A stretch of 64,000 bases of DNA from Candidatus Opimibacter skivensis (GCA_016721905.1 JADKHH010000033.1:341001-405000), one strand, 5' to 3'. Shown: positions 20,296 to 29,101, counted from the stretch's first letter. The notes: generated by a model from the sequence alone, not told the origin. Numbers and translations are program-made.

Positions 20296-21315
20296 ATGAA
20301 AATAAATGATGCATATGCCCCCGGCCTATATGTGGCCAATGAAGGCAGATACAATGACATGAAGTATCGTCGTTGCGGACGCAGCGGCATCCTGTTGCCT
20401 GCATTGTCAATGGGCTTGTGGCACAATCTGGGTCATACTGATGATTTGGAAAACGGACGCAACATCTTGCGCGCATGTTTTGATTACGGGATCACACATT
20501 TTGACCTTGCCAATAATTACGGTCCCCCTTTCGGTGCGGCTGAAGAAAATTTCGGCCGGATCTTCAGGCAGGACTTTAAACCTTACCGCGATGAACTGGT
20601 CATCTCGACCAAGGCAGGATGGGATATGTGGCCCGGCCCTTATGGCAATTTTGGATCGCGTAAATATCTGCTGGCAAGTCTTGATCAAAGCCTCAAGCGT
20701 ATGGGTCTGGAGTATGTAGACATCTTTTATTCGCATCGCCCTGATCCACATACACCACTCGAAGAGACGATGGGGGCATTGCATTCAGCCGTGCAACAAG
20801 GAAAAGCACTTTACGTAGGCATTTCTCAATACAAATCTGAAGCAACCACTAAGGCGGCAGAGATTCTCCGTCAAATGGGCACTCCCTTGTTGATTCATCA
20901 ACCTCGCTATAGCATGATGGATCGTTGGGTCGAAGAAGATGGCTTATTGCCTGTTCTTGAAAAAGAAGGAGTAGGTGCTATTGCTTTCTCACCCTTGGAG
21001 CAAGGAGTGCTTACCAACAAATATCTCGACGGTTTTCCGGAAGACAGTAGGGCTGTCAAAGACGGACGATATCTCAAGACAGCCCAGATCACTGAAGAGC
21101 GATTGAATAAAGTAAGGGCATTGAATGTCATTGCTCATCGACGTGGACAGAGCGTTGCCCAACTTGCGGTCTCCTGGCTCTTGATTGATCCGAGGATCAC
21201 ATCCGTGTTGATTGGTGCCAGCAAGGTGAGCCAGATAGACGATAATGTCGGTGCCTTGAAGAACCTCGATTTTTCTGAAGAAGAGAAAGCGGAGATCAGA
21301 AGGATTTTAAGTTAA
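20296..21315 (+). CDS. yghZ: Aldo/keto reductase, YghZ (L-glyceraldehyde 3-phosphate reductase) type
   Basis: This is a (beta/alpha)8 NADPH-dependent reductase of 339 residues. Blocks LSMGLWHNLGHTDD, THFDLANNYGPP, STKAGWDMWPGPYG, KYLLASLDQSLKRMGLEYVDIFYSHR and SVLIGASK match the YghZ subgroup closely. The catalytic tetrad Asp/Tyr (in DLANNYG), Lys (in STKAG) and His (in YSHR) is complete. YghZ detoxifies L-glyceraldehyde 3-phosphate and other aldehydes, including methylglyoxal. The start at 20296 is supported by the YVANEGRYNDMKYR segment that E. coli YghZ shares. It is a stand-alone gene. Confidence 0.92.
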   Translation: MKINDAYAPGLYVANEGRYNDMKYRRCGRSGILLPALSMGLWHNLGHTDDLENGRNILRACFDYGITHFDLANNYGPPFGAAEENFGRIFRQDFKPYRDELVISTKAGWDMWPGPYGNFGSRKYLLASLDQSLKRMGLEYVDIFYSHRPDPHTPLEETMGALHSAVQQGKALYVGISQYKSEATTKAAEILRQMGTPLLIHQPRYSMMDRWVEEDGLLPVLEKEGVGAIAFSPLEQGVLTNKYLDGFPEDSRAVKDGRYLKTAQITEERLNKVRALNVIAHRRGQSVAQLAVSWLLIDPRITSVLIGASKVSQIDDNVGALKNLDFSEEEKAEIRRILS

Positions 21316-21393
21316 CCCTGTTTCGCAAAAACCTTTTACCCCATCGTCCTGCCGGACTCTCCCCTGAAGGGGTCAAAGGAATATGGACAAGTT

Positions 21394-22092
21394 TTAATCT
21401 TGTTTCGCAAAAACCTTTTTCAACAGGTCTGTGGTCCGGCTGTTGATGTCGGTACGGATCTGTAATTCCTTTTTAGCCACCATGCCAAAAAGACCGTCTA
21501 GTGCTGCCTCCGTGACGTACTGATCCAGGCTTGGATTGACTTTCTCCACCAAAGGGATTTTATTGTAAGCATTGACCGCATCAGCCCAGTATTGGATTGC
21601 ATTAAACTTATTGAGGGATGTGACGACTACCGGGTTAAACTCATTGTATAATGGCACATGCGTTTTCTGATCGAGGTATTGGGTGGCTGCATTCTGTGGG
21701 CCCATCAGTATGTTGAGCGCATCATCAAAAGTCATTTCCCTGATCGCATTCACGAAGATTGGTTTTGCGGATGCAGCGGCATCTTCTGCTGCCCGGTTGA
21801 GTTTTTCAAGGATAATATTTTCTACGTCATTGAATCCGGGAATAAATTTCAACCTGTCTGTTACTTTCCTGGCTTCTGCCGGAAGTAATATCTTATACTC
21901 GCTTTTGAAATACCCATCTTTCTGCGCCAGCAGGGCTGCGCCTTCGCTGATACCAAATTCCAAAGCCTGTTTCAAACCCTGTCCAATCTCAGCAGATGTA
22001 GGTTCCAATCCGGAGGAAAGTTGTTGAAGCGTATCGCAGGATGGAAAACTAATGGCTGCAAATAATGCAATGATGATGATGCGTGTGTTCAT
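21394..22092 (-). CDS. DUF4197 lipoprotein
   Basis: A lipoprotein signal (MNTRIIIIALFAAISFPSC) precedes a mostly helical protein of 232 residues. The blocks GLKQALEFGISEGAALL, YKILLPAEA, MTFDDALNILMG and ALDGLFGMVAKKE mark the DUF4197 family, common in Bacteroidota and Proteobacteria. The function is unknown; the lipobox places it in the envelope. Transcribed alone, convergent with the aldo/keto reductase gene. Confidence 0.85.
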   Translation of the reverse strand: MNTRIIIIALFAAISFPSCDTLQQLSSGLEPTSAEIGQGLKQALEFGISEGAALLAQKDGYFKSEYKILLPAEARKVTDRLKFIPGFNDVENIILEKLNRAAEDAAASAKPIFVNAIREMTFDDALNILMGPQNAATQYLDQKTHVPLYNEFNPVVVTSLNKFNAIQYWADAVNAYNKIPLVEKVNPSLDQYVTEAALDGLFGMVAKKELQIRTDINSRTTDLLKKVFAKQD

Positions 22093-22137
22093 GCGTTCTC
22101 TATGTTAATTTAAAATGAAATAATTGTTGCCTTGGTC

Positions 22138-22325
22138 GCTTATAGGCTTATAGGCTTATAGGCTTATGAGCTTATACGTTTATGGGTTTATAAGTTTATA
22201 AGCCATGATGGGTTAACTTTAGACTAACAGCTTAGTAGCATAGTAGTTTAGAAGTTTATCAGCAAACCGATTATTACTGAATACTGCTTACTAAATACTG
22301 AATACTGATTACCGCTGAATACTGT
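22138..22325. repeat. Two STRR tracts: GGCTTATA octamers and GAATACTG words
   Basis: GGCTTATA-type octamers cover 22138-22204 with growing degeneracy from left to right. Words based on ACTGAATACTG cover 22275-22325. They fill almost the whole spacer between folB and the DUF4197 gene. Confidence 0.7.
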
Positions 22326-22343
22326 TAACTCTATAAAGAAGAC

Positions 22344-22694
22344 TTATAGTATATAGGTCACTTGCGCGCTATGTACAGGGCCACCGAGTTCAGGCGTGAT
22401 CTTATGGACGACCACCTTGATATTGTGGATATTTGGAAACTGCTTACGGATCTCATGGGCTATGCGAAAAGCTACTGTTTCGATGAGCCGGACCGGTAGC
22501 TCCATGATATCAGCGCATATCTGATAGACGATCTCATAATTGACTGTTTGATGCAAGTCATCTCCCATGGCAGCACCATCAATATCAGCTTCCATGCTCA
22601 CATCTACGAGATAGTTGCCACCCCGGATCTGCTCGTGGGCATAGTAACCGTGATGCGCAAAAAAGGACATGCCTTCGAGTTTGATTTCAGCCAT
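22344..22694 (-). CDS. folB: Dihydroneopterin aldolase
   Basis: FolB cleaves 7,8-dihydroneopterin to 6-hydroxymethyl-dihydropterin in folate synthesis. The protein has 116 residues, the usual length. The blocks EGMSFFAHHGYYAHEQ, TVNYEIVYQI, LIETVAFRIA and the C-terminal KITPELGGPVHSAQV match the family; the catalytic region includes the tyrosine of NYEIVY and the late lysine. No other folate genes are nearby. STRR heptamers lie directly upstream of its start. Confidence 0.93.
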   Translation of the reverse strand: MAEIKLEGMSFFAHHGYYAHEQIRGGNYLVDVSMEADIDGAAMGDDLHQTVNYEIVYQICADIMELPVRLIETVAFRIAHEIRKQFPNIHNIKVVVHKITPELGGPVHSAQVTYIL

Positions 22695-22700
22695 TTTGCA

Positions 22701-22905
22701 GGAAATAGGAGATAGGAGTTAGGAGATAGGGAGCAGGAGATAGGTAAAGAGGGTGATGTATGATTGGGCGCATGCTTATTTACAACTTCAATAAGTTGCA
22801 AATAAAAGAAAGAAAAAGCAATGGAGGTCATAAAGCATATTTCTCGTTCTCAACTGTCTCCTGACTCCTAGTTCCTATCTCCTGGTTCCTATCTCCTGAA
22901 TCTCG
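22701..22905. repeat. Inverted pair of AGGAGAT heptamer tracts
   Basis: AGGAGAT, AGGAGTT, AGGGAGC heptamers at 22701-22745 face CTCCTAG, TTCCTAT, CTCCTGG heptamers at about 22856-22902. The two tracts are reverse complements of the same degenerate heptamer and could pair over about 40 bp, enclosing about 110 bases. They lie between the divergent folB and gcdH genes. Confidence 0.75.
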
Positions 22906-22939
22906 CTTATCTTTACCCTTCCAAATCAAAAACAGACCT

Positions 22940-24136
22940 ATGACGGTGAAAACCAGTGTCAAAACGGATCAATACCAGGGCCACGACTATTATCTCCTTG
23001 ATGAATTGCTGAGTGAAGACCACTTATTGGCGCGCGAAGCGGTGAGAGATTGGGTAAAACAGGAAGTAAGCCCGATCATAGAAGATTATGCTAACCGGGC
23101 TGCTTGTCCTGCCCATTTGTTCAAAGGATTGGCAGAAATTGGTGCTTTTGGCCCCAGTCTTCCGGTCGAATATGGTGGTGGCGGAATGGATGAAATCGCC
23201 TATGGGGTGATCATGCAGGAGCTGGAACGCGGAGATTCAGGCATCAGGTCAATGGCTTCTGTCCAGGGGTCGCTGGTCATGTACCCGATCTATAAGTATG
23301 CGTCTGAAGAACTGAAGAAAAAATACCTCCCTAAGCTTGGCTCAGGAGAGATGATAGGCTGCTTTGGCCTTACAGAACCTGATCATGGTTCGAATCCGAA
23401 TGGCATGATCACCAGGATCGTTGATGATGGTGATGCGTATATACTCAACGGTGCCAAAATGTGGATCACCAATAGTCCGCTTGCAGACCTGGCGGTCGTG
23501 TGGGCTAAGGATGAAGAGGATAAGATCCGTGGTATGATCGTGGAGAGTGGCTGGAAAGGATTTTCTGCCCCTGAAATCCATGGAAAATGGTCCCTGAGGG
23601 CTTCGATTACAGGTGAGCTTGTTTTTGAAGATGTACGCGTACCGAAATCACATATTTTCGCCGATGTGAAAGGCCTGAAAGGACCCTTATCCTGTTTGTC
23701 AAAAGCCAGGTATGGGATCGCCTGGGGTGCTATTGGTGCTGCACTGGATTGCTATGACAGTGCCTTGCGATATTCAAAACAACGTGAGCAATTTGGAAGG
23801 CCAATTGCCGGCTTCCAACTCACACAGAAGAAACTGGCTGAAATGATCACAGAAATCACCAAAGCCCAGCTACTGACCTGGAGATTAGGCACCCTCGCCA
23901 ATGTTGGCAAAGCCACGCCTGCCCAGATTTCGATGGCCAAACGCAACAATGTGGATATGGCTCTTCAGGTAGCCAGGGAAGCCAGACAAATTCATGGTGG
24001 TATGGGAATCACCAGCGAATACCCGATCATGAGACATATGATGAACCTTGAGTCCGTGGTAACTTATGAGGGAACCCATGATATCCATCTGCTGATAACC
24101 GGACAGGATATCACAGGACTCAATGCGTTTTCTTAA
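22940..24136 (+). CDS. gcdH: Glutaryl-CoA dehydrogenase (acyl-CoA dehydrogenase family)
   Basis: This FAD enzyme oxidises and decarboxylates glutaryl-CoA to crotonyl-CoA in lysine and tryptophan breakdown. Long blocks agree with characterised glutaryl-CoA dehydrogenases: SVQGSLVMYPIY (with the region contacting the distal carboxylate), GCFGLTEPDHGSNP, GAKMWITNSPLADLAVVWA, SLRASITGE and ARYGIAWGAIGAA. The catalytic glutamate is E377 in YEGTHDIH. The protein has 398 residues, of normal length and complete. The rest of the pathway is not in the window. It is transcribed alone. Confidence 0.94.
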   Translation: MTVKTSVKTDQYQGHDYYLLDELLSEDHLLAREAVRDWVKQEVSPIIEDYANRAACPAHLFKGLAEIGAFGPSLPVEYGGGGMDEIAYGVIMQELERGDSGIRSMASVQGSLVMYPIYKYASEELKKKYLPKLGSGEMIGCFGLTEPDHGSNPNGMITRIVDDGDAYILNGAKMWITNSPLADLAVVWAKDEEDKIRGMIVESGWKGFSAPEIHGKWSLRASITGELVFEDVRVPKSHIFADVKGLKGPLSCLSKARYGIAWGAIGAALDCYDSALRYSKQREQFGRPIAGFQLTQKKLAEMITEITKAQLLTWRLGTLANVGKATPAQISMAKRNNVDMALQVAREARQIHGGMGITSEYPIMRHMMNLESVVTYEGTHDIHLLITGQDITGLNAFS

Positions 24137-24278
24137 TGAAATCCTAATCGGGATAAAATACGTAGAGAGATACACCACGGTAGTCTAATAATCCGTTTAA
24201 ACGGTTGTTTTGACAAAACAATTGGAGTAATTTTTCGGTATAACATCTTATACGCGAAAACAGAAAAGGACTGTCACC

Positions 24279-25508
24279 ATGTTTTATAAGGGATTTCTAC
24301 CAAGTCTAGCTATTGCCTGCTTTGCAACCCTTCCTCTTTCATCGCAGGAAACGATCCGGTTGCAGAATCCATCATTTGAAGATATACCGCACAGAGGTTC
24401 TCCTACAGGTCCATCCATCAGGGGTTGGCATGATTGCGGTCTCAGTAAATTCCCTTCTGAAAGTCCACCTGACATCCACCCTGTACCAGAAAATGCCTGG
24501 CAAGTGACGATGGATGCATATGATGGAAATACTTACCTGGGAATTGTGACCCGGGCAAATGATTCCTACGAATCATTGTCCCAGGCGTTAACGACACCTA
24601 TACAAGGCGGTGTGTGCTACTCGTTTAAAGCCTTTGTTGCAAGGTCACAGGACTACAAGAGTGCTACCAGCCGTACCCAGCAGTTAGGCACCAACGAGCT
24701 TGAAAATTTTGTGAGGCCAGCTGTATTGCTCATCTGGGGCGGGAACTATTTCTGTGACAAGGCCGAGCTCCTCGGGGAGTCTCCTGCTATCTCCAACGAA
24801 AACTGGAAGCAATATAAATTTACATTTCAACCTCAAAAAACGCACAAGTACATTACCATCGAGGCGTTTTATAAAACACCGATCCTGGAGGCATACAATG
24901 GTCATGTCCTGGTGGATGGTCTTTCAGAAATTGTCCCCGTAGATTGCCCGTTGTTTCCGGAGGATCTGGTTGCCGAGGTTACTGACCCTCCTGCCAAAAC
25001 AGGAACCACAGGTTCTTCCTCATCATCCTCCATAAGTTCAAAAACAACTACAGGCGGATCTTCAACTACATTAAAATCCGGCACAGTCTCATCAAGCCAG
25101 AAAACCTTTACGCCGGTGCTGATTACAGAACTGGTGCCGGGCAAAGTATTTGTCGGACAGAAAATCAGGCTTAATCATCTGTACTTCAGTACAGATTCTG
25201 TCAACCTCAGATCGGATTCATACAAAGTGCTCAATGAGCTGGCAGAATACATGAAAGCGTATCCGAAGACCGTGATCGAAATCGGAGGCCATACTAACAC
25301 CGTACCTCCCGAAGACTATTGTATGCACCTGTCTATCCAGCGCGCTAAATCTGTACAGGAATATCTTATTTCACAAGGAGTGCCGGCCGAACGCTTGCAA
25401 TACAAAGGTTATGGAAAGTCGGATCCGATCATCGAGTATGATAAGTACAACAAAGAGGCGAGGTTGAAGAATCAAAGGGTGGAGATCAAGATAATATCCC
25501 TAACGTGA
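24279..25508 (+). CDS. OmpA-family protein with N-terminal NPSFEDIPHRG domain
   Basis: A signal peptide ends at PLSSQ (about residue 23). Then comes an N-terminal beta-rich domain of about 200 residues beginning RLQNPSFEDIPHRGSP and containing SPPDIHPVP, TYLGIVTRAN and VCYSFKA, a layout like galactose-binding or choice-of-anchor jelly rolls. A Ser/Thr/Gly-rich linker (about 235-275) leads to a C-terminal OmpA-like peptidoglycan-binding domain (LNHLYFSTDS, IEIGGHTNTV, RAKSVQEYLISQGV, NQRVEIKI). The OmpA part probably ties the protein to the cell wall while the N-terminal domain faces outward. The N-terminal domain is duplicated as a free-standing protein in the next gene. Confidence 0.85.
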   Translation: MFYKGFLPSLAIACFATLPLSSQETIRLQNPSFEDIPHRGSPTGPSIRGWHDCGLSKFPSESPPDIHPVPENAWQVTMDAYDGNTYLGIVTRANDSYESLSQALTTPIQGGVCYSFKAFVARSQDYKSATSRTQQLGTNELENFVRPAVLLIWGGNYFCDKAELLGESPAISNENWKQYKFTFQPQKTHKYITIEAFYKTPILEAYNGHVLVDGLSEIVPVDCPLFPEDLVAEVTDPPAKTGTTGSSSSSSISSKTTTGGSSTTLKSGTVSSSQKTFTPVLITELVPGKVFVGQKIRLNHLYFSTDSVNLRSDSYKVLNELAEYMKAYPKTVIEIGGHTNTVPPEDYCMHLSIQRAKSVQEYLISQGVPAERLQYKGYGKSDPIIEYDKYNKEARLKNQRVEIKIISLT

Positions 25509-25573
25509 GACGTGTAAGAGCGTGAGAGCGTGAGAGCGTGAGAGCGTGAGACGTGAGACGTGAGACGTGAGAT
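25509..25573. repeat. STRR tract of GTGAGAGC and GTGAGAC words
   Basis: GTGAGAGC octamers then GTGAGAC heptamers begin directly at the stop codon of the OmpA-family gene. Confidence 0.75.
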
Positions 25574-25580
25574 AGATAAG

Positions 25581-25644
25581 ATGAAAATCATAAAAAAAGT
25601 AGAGACGCGATTGATCGCGTCTCTACTTTTTTTATGATTTTCAT
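25581..25644. repeat. Perfect 64-base palindrome
   Basis: Two 31-base arms (25581-25611 and 25614-25644) are exact reverse complements around a 2-base centre. The inner part is GTAGAGACGCGAT with ATCGCGTCTCTAC, the outer part A/T-rich. It lies between two paralogous genes, 25 bases before the second one's start. Diverged relatives lie at 17482-17580. The right arm contains seven T residues, but they are inside the stem rather than after it. Confidence 0.9.
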
Positions 25645-25668
25645 TGTTGTAGATTTGAAGGACAGCAT

Positions 25669-26352
25669 ATGAAAAACATTTTGACCCCATTAAGATTCGT
25701 GCTTTCCTTTGTTTGGATCATTTGTGCTCCCTCCCTTCAGGGGCAGGATACGATCCTGCTAATGAATCCATCCTTTGAGGATATTCCACATAGAGGTAGT
25801 GCTGGAGGTCCTCCCATAAAGATGTGGGATGATTGTGGCTTCAATACATTTCCTAACGAATCTCCTCCTGATATACATCCTGTCCCTAATGGTGCCTGGG
25901 GTGTCGGCTTGCAACCACAAGAAGGCGCTACCTATCTTGGCCTTGTAACTCGTGCGAATGGTACTTACGAATCAGTTGGTCAAAGAATTTTTACACCCTT
26001 AAAGGCAGGGACTTGTTATTCGCTGACCGCCATGATGACTCAATCACCTATGTATAAGAGTGCTACTGTTGAAACCATTAAAAATGGAACCCGCAATCTT
26101 GAAAATTTTATTCAGCCAGTGAAGGTTATTGTCTGGGGCGGTATTTATACCTGTGAAAAATTAGAAATACTTGCTGAAAGTAGTGCGGTAACCAATCATG
26201 AATGGCAGCCATTTGAACTGACTTTAAAACCGCACAACAACTACACCTATATCACCATTGAAGCTTTTTATTCAAAATCTCAGGAGAAAAAATTCAATGG
26301 TCATGTTTTAATCGACAATCTCTCCCCCATTATAGCGATTGATTGCAAATAA
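25669..26352 (+). CDS. Secreted NPSFEDIPHRG-domain protein without OmpA domain
   Basis: The protein has 227 residues: a signal peptide ending LQGQ, then the same domain as residues 24-225 of the preceding gene, sharing NPSFEDIPHRGS, SPPDIHPVP, TYLGLVTRAN, CYSLTAMM and GHVLIDNLSPI. It lacks the linker and OmpA domain and stops shortly after the domain at DCK. This looks like a tandem duplication followed by loss, or an ancestral stand-alone form before fusion. The function is unknown. It is separated from its paralog by STRR words and a 64-base palindrome. Confidence 0.8.
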   Translation: MKNILTPLRFVLSFVWIICAPSLQGQDTILLMNPSFEDIPHRGSAGGPPIKMWDDCGFNTFPNESPPDIHPVPNGAWGVGLQPQEGATYLGLVTRANGTYESVGQRIFTPLKAGTCYSLTAMMTQSPMYKSATVETIKNGTRNLENFIQPVKVIVWGGIYTCEKLEILAESSAVTNHEWQPFELTLKPHNNYTYITIEAFYSKSQEKKFNGHVLIDNLSPIIAIDCK

Positions 26353-26375
26353 AATCCGCATCACACCAATCCTGC

Positions 26376-27635
26376 TTATTTCACTTTTAATTTCTCGCAT
26401 TTTATGCCGATCGTGGCGATGTCTTTCCAGAATCCCGGATAAGACTTACTAACCACATCAGGGTCTTTGATGATCACCGGATGTATGCATGCCAGCGGGG
26501 TGAAAGCCATCGCCATGCGGTGATCCTCATAGGTACTAAATCTTCCCCTGTCTTTCCATTTTGCCTTACCGACCAGGATCACCGTAAGTTCTTCTCCTTC
26601 TTCTTTCACTAGCAGCTTTGTCTTGACTCTCTCTAGTTCAGTAAACATCGCGAGGATGCGATCTGTTTCTTTGATCCGAAGGGTCTTCAGTCCGGTTAAA
26701 ACTCCCTTGATCCCTAATCCTGCTAATGTCACCATCACCGTCTGTGCAATATCCGGACAAAGGGAAAAATCGTATTTGAATTCCTTCAGTTTTTCCTTGA
26801 TTCCTTTCTTGTTAATGACAAGTCCGTTTTCGGTATAGGTCGTTTCGACACCCAACTGAGCGTATATATCTTTCGTAACCGCATCACCCTGGATACTATC
26901 TTCCTTTAAGCCTTCAATAAATATCTCTGCCTGTTCGGCAAGCGCTGCCATCGAATAGAAATACGATGCTGCTGACCAATCACCTTCGACCGCATAATCT
27001 TTTGCGATATAGGCACCATGCTCAATGCGTATCGTGTTATCAGTCCATTGATGTTCGATACCGAAATACGCCATCATGGCCAGGGTCATCTGCACATAGG
27101 ATGCTGAAACCAGCTCACCCGTCAGGTGAATCGTCAATCCTTTGGGTAACATTGGCGCTATCAAAAGCAAAGCTGTCAGATACTGGCTGCTGATACCTGC
27201 TTGCAGAGTGACTTCGTTGACATCTACGCCTAGGTTGTTTGTTGGCTTCACTTGCAAAGGAGGAAATCCTTCTTTATTCAGATACGTGATATCGGCTCCG
27301 AGTGCTTGGAGTGCTTTCACCAATGGACCTATCGGTCTGCGTCGAAGTTGCTCAGAAGCATCTATCTTGACTTCACGATCTCCCAGGCATGCCCTGGCCA
27401 CCATAAAGCGATAACTGCTACCTGCATGCCCACTGTATAAAACCTCATCTGTAGAGGCCAGCATAGCAATAAGTGCATCTGTATCATCACTGGTACTGAG
27501 GCGATGTATTTCAAAAGGATCATTACAAAGGGACCTGATGATCAGAGCCCGGTTGGAAATACTTTTGGATGGTTCCAAAATGACGGTACCGCTCAGCTTC
27601 TGCTGGGGTAACGATAGTTGATTTGCAATTGACAT
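26376..27635 (-). CDS. aroA: 3-phosphoshikimate 1-carboxyvinyltransferase (EPSP synthase)
   Basis: AroA joins shikimate 3-phosphate and PEP in the aromatic amino-acid pathway. Recognisable blocks are LEPSKSISNRALIIRSL (with the substrate-binding lysine), SSYRFMVARA, SSQYLTALL, LRIKETDRI and a late YEDHRMAMAFTPLA. The SGHAGSSYRF form replaces the more common NAGTA motif, as seen in some Bacteroidota sequences. The protein has 419 residues. It is followed closely upstream by phoH (6 bases between phoH stop and aroA start), so the two are probably co-transcribed. aroB lies nearby on the other strand. Confidence 0.93.
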   Translation of the reverse strand: MSIANQLSLPQQKLSGTVILEPSKSISNRALIIRSLCNDPFEIHRLSTSDDTDALIAMLASTDEVLYSGHAGSSYRFMVARACLGDREVKIDASEQLRRRPIGPLVKALQALGADITYLNKEGFPPLQVKPTNNLGVDVNEVTLQAGISSQYLTALLLIAPMLPKGLTIHLTGELVSASYVQMTLAMMAYFGIEHQWTDNTIRIEHGAYIAKDYAVEGDWSAASYFYSMAALAEQAEIFIEGLKEDSIQGDAVTKDIYAQLGVETTYTENGLVINKKGIKEKLKEFKYDFSLCPDIAQTVMVTLAGLGIKGVLTGLKTLRIKETDRILAMFTELERVKTKLLVKEEGEELTVILVGKAKWKDRGRFSTYEDHRMAMAFTPLACIHPVIIKDPDVVSKSYPGFWKDIATIGIKCEKLKVK

Positions 27636-27641
27636 GGTTGT

Positions 27642-28700
27642 TTATTCTTCCTCCCCTTTTTTCTGCTCAGCAATTCTTTTTTTCTCTGCATCCTTTTCAA
27701 ATGCAATGATGATATCCCTCACGAGCCTGTGTCTGACGACATCGTCGGCACTCAACCTGACCGTAGCGATACCATCAAGGTGGCCCAGCAGGTCAATAGC
27801 TTTTCGAAAGCCGGAGTGTACACTCCGCGGAAGGTCAATCTGGGATAAATCCCCGGTGATGATACACTTGGCTGATGGACCAAGACGTGTCAGAAACATT
27901 TTAATCTGTCCTTCTGTAGCATTCTGTGCTTCATCCAGGATGATAAAGGCATTGTCAAGTGTGCGCCCACGCATATAGGCGAGAGGTGCAACCTCGATGA
28001 TCCGGTTTTGCATGAAATAATTCAGCTTATCAATCTGGATCATATCATCAAGCGCATCATATAACGGCCGTAAATACGGATCTATCTTTTCTTTCAGGTC
28101 ACCTGGCAGAAAGCCCAAATTCTCTCCAGCTTCCACTGCAGGACGGGTCAGGATGATCTTCTTGACCATCGCATTTTTCAGTGCACGCACTGCAAGTGCA
28201 ACAGCCGTATATGTTTTACCTGTTCCGGCAGGGCCTACTGCGAATACAACGTCATTGAGATCGCAGGCAGTCACCATTTTCTTCTGGTTCTTGGTCTTAG
28301 CCTTGATGGGCTTGCCTGTCCTACCATATAGGATCACATGGTCTGAAACTTCTCCAACCGGGGTTTCTTCTTGTTCAAAGGTATGTGTTCCGGCCAGGAG
28401 GTCTTCTAAGGTGGCCATGGGGAGTGTTTTCTGATCCTTGAGGATCCGGAGCATCATTTCAAACTTGTCCTTTGCACTCTGGGCCAGTTTCTTCTTGCCA
28501 CTCAGTTTGACCTGATTACCTCTGGAGGTGACCACCACTTCTGGAAATGCTTTGCGAAAGAGATTGAGCTTACTGTTGTTCTGTCCAAATAACTCTAAAG
28601 GATCAACATCCTCTACGGTCAATACAATCTCACTCAAAATCTTGTCTTTAGTGTTTGGGATAGCTTGTCCGATGGTATTTCTTTTTTTTGCTTGTGTCAA
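27642..28700 (-). CDS. phoH: PhoH-family ATPase
   Basis: The C-terminal domain is a P-loop ATPase with Walker A GPAGTGKT and Walker B FIILDEAQN, plus GDLSQIDLP and SGFRKAIDLL, all diagnostic of PhoH. The N-terminal part (LTVEDVDPLELFGQ ... VTSRGNQVKLSG) resembles the KH-like region that PhoH proteins carry. The family is linked to RNA metabolism and ribosome-associated RNA decay, but its precise role is unsettled. The protein has 352 residues, slightly longer than usual because of an acidic/basic C-terminal tail. It probably forms an operon with aroA. Confidence 0.92.
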   Translation of the reverse strand: MTQAKKRNTIGQAIPNTKDKILSEIVLTVEDVDPLELFGQNNSKLNLFRKAFPEVVVTSRGNQVKLSGKKKLAQSAKDKFEMMLRILKDQKTLPMATLEDLLAGTHTFEQEETPVGEVSDHVILYGRTGKPIKAKTKNQKKMVTACDLNDVVFAVGPAGTGKTYTAVALAVRALKNAMVKKIILTRPAVEAGENLGFLPGDLKEKIDPYLRPLYDALDDMIQIDKLNYFMQNRIIEVAPLAYMRGRTLDNAFIILDEAQNATEGQIKMFLTRLGPSAKCIITGDLSQIDLPRSVHSGFRKAIDLLGHLDGIATVRLSADDVVRHRLVRDIIIAFEKDAEKKRIAEQKKGEEE

Positions 28701-28801
28701 ATCTAACGATTAAGGCGTTACGGTTCCCCTGCGTGGCTGATAAATTTACAATTTTTTGTAATATGTTTGGGTGTCGGGGAAACCAAACCGATACTCCAGC
28801 T

Positions 28802-29101
28802 ATGGTTAAACGAATCGTGATAATGGAACTATTGCCCGGTAAGGAAGGCCTGTTTTTGGATATCTTTGATCAGGTAAAAAAACAGATACGGGCACGGGAA
28901 GGTTGCAGAGGACTTGAAATACTTAAAAGTGAGGAAGATGGGCGCATAAGTCTTTGGACCATAAGTCTTTGGAAAAATGAAAGCGATCTCGATGATTACC
29001 GGTCATCCCCTTTGTTTAAAAAAACATGGTCTGAGGTCAAACCCCTGTTTTCAGGTAAAGCCCGTGCATGGACACTGACCTCGATCGAAACGCTGGCATG
29101 A
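28802..29101 (+). CDS. Antibiotic biosynthesis monooxygenase (ABM) domain protein
   Basis: This is a 99-residue ferredoxin-like ABM fold: KRIVIMELLPGKEGLFLDIF, REGCRGLEIL, and a final PLF..TWSEVKPLFSGKA helix. It contains a 15-bp tandem duplication in the middle (ISLWTISLWK), which lengthens one strand or turn. ABM proteins range from heme-degrading enzymes to quinone oxygenases, and no active-site residue here decides between them. The stop codon overlaps the aroB start (ATGA), so it is translationally coupled to aroB. A TATGTTTG word at 28762-28769 could be its -7 element. Confidence 0.75.
   Translation: MVKRIVIMELLPGKEGLFLDIFDQVKKQIRAREGCRGLEILKSEEDGRISLWTISLWKNESDLDDYRSSPLFKKTWSEVKPLFSGKARAWTLTSIETLA

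Noticed and set aside
25581..25644. Ordinary intrinsic terminator of the OmpA-family gene
   Set aside because: The T-run is inside the 31-bp stem rather than after it, and the arm length and dispersed relatives fit a repeat family better.
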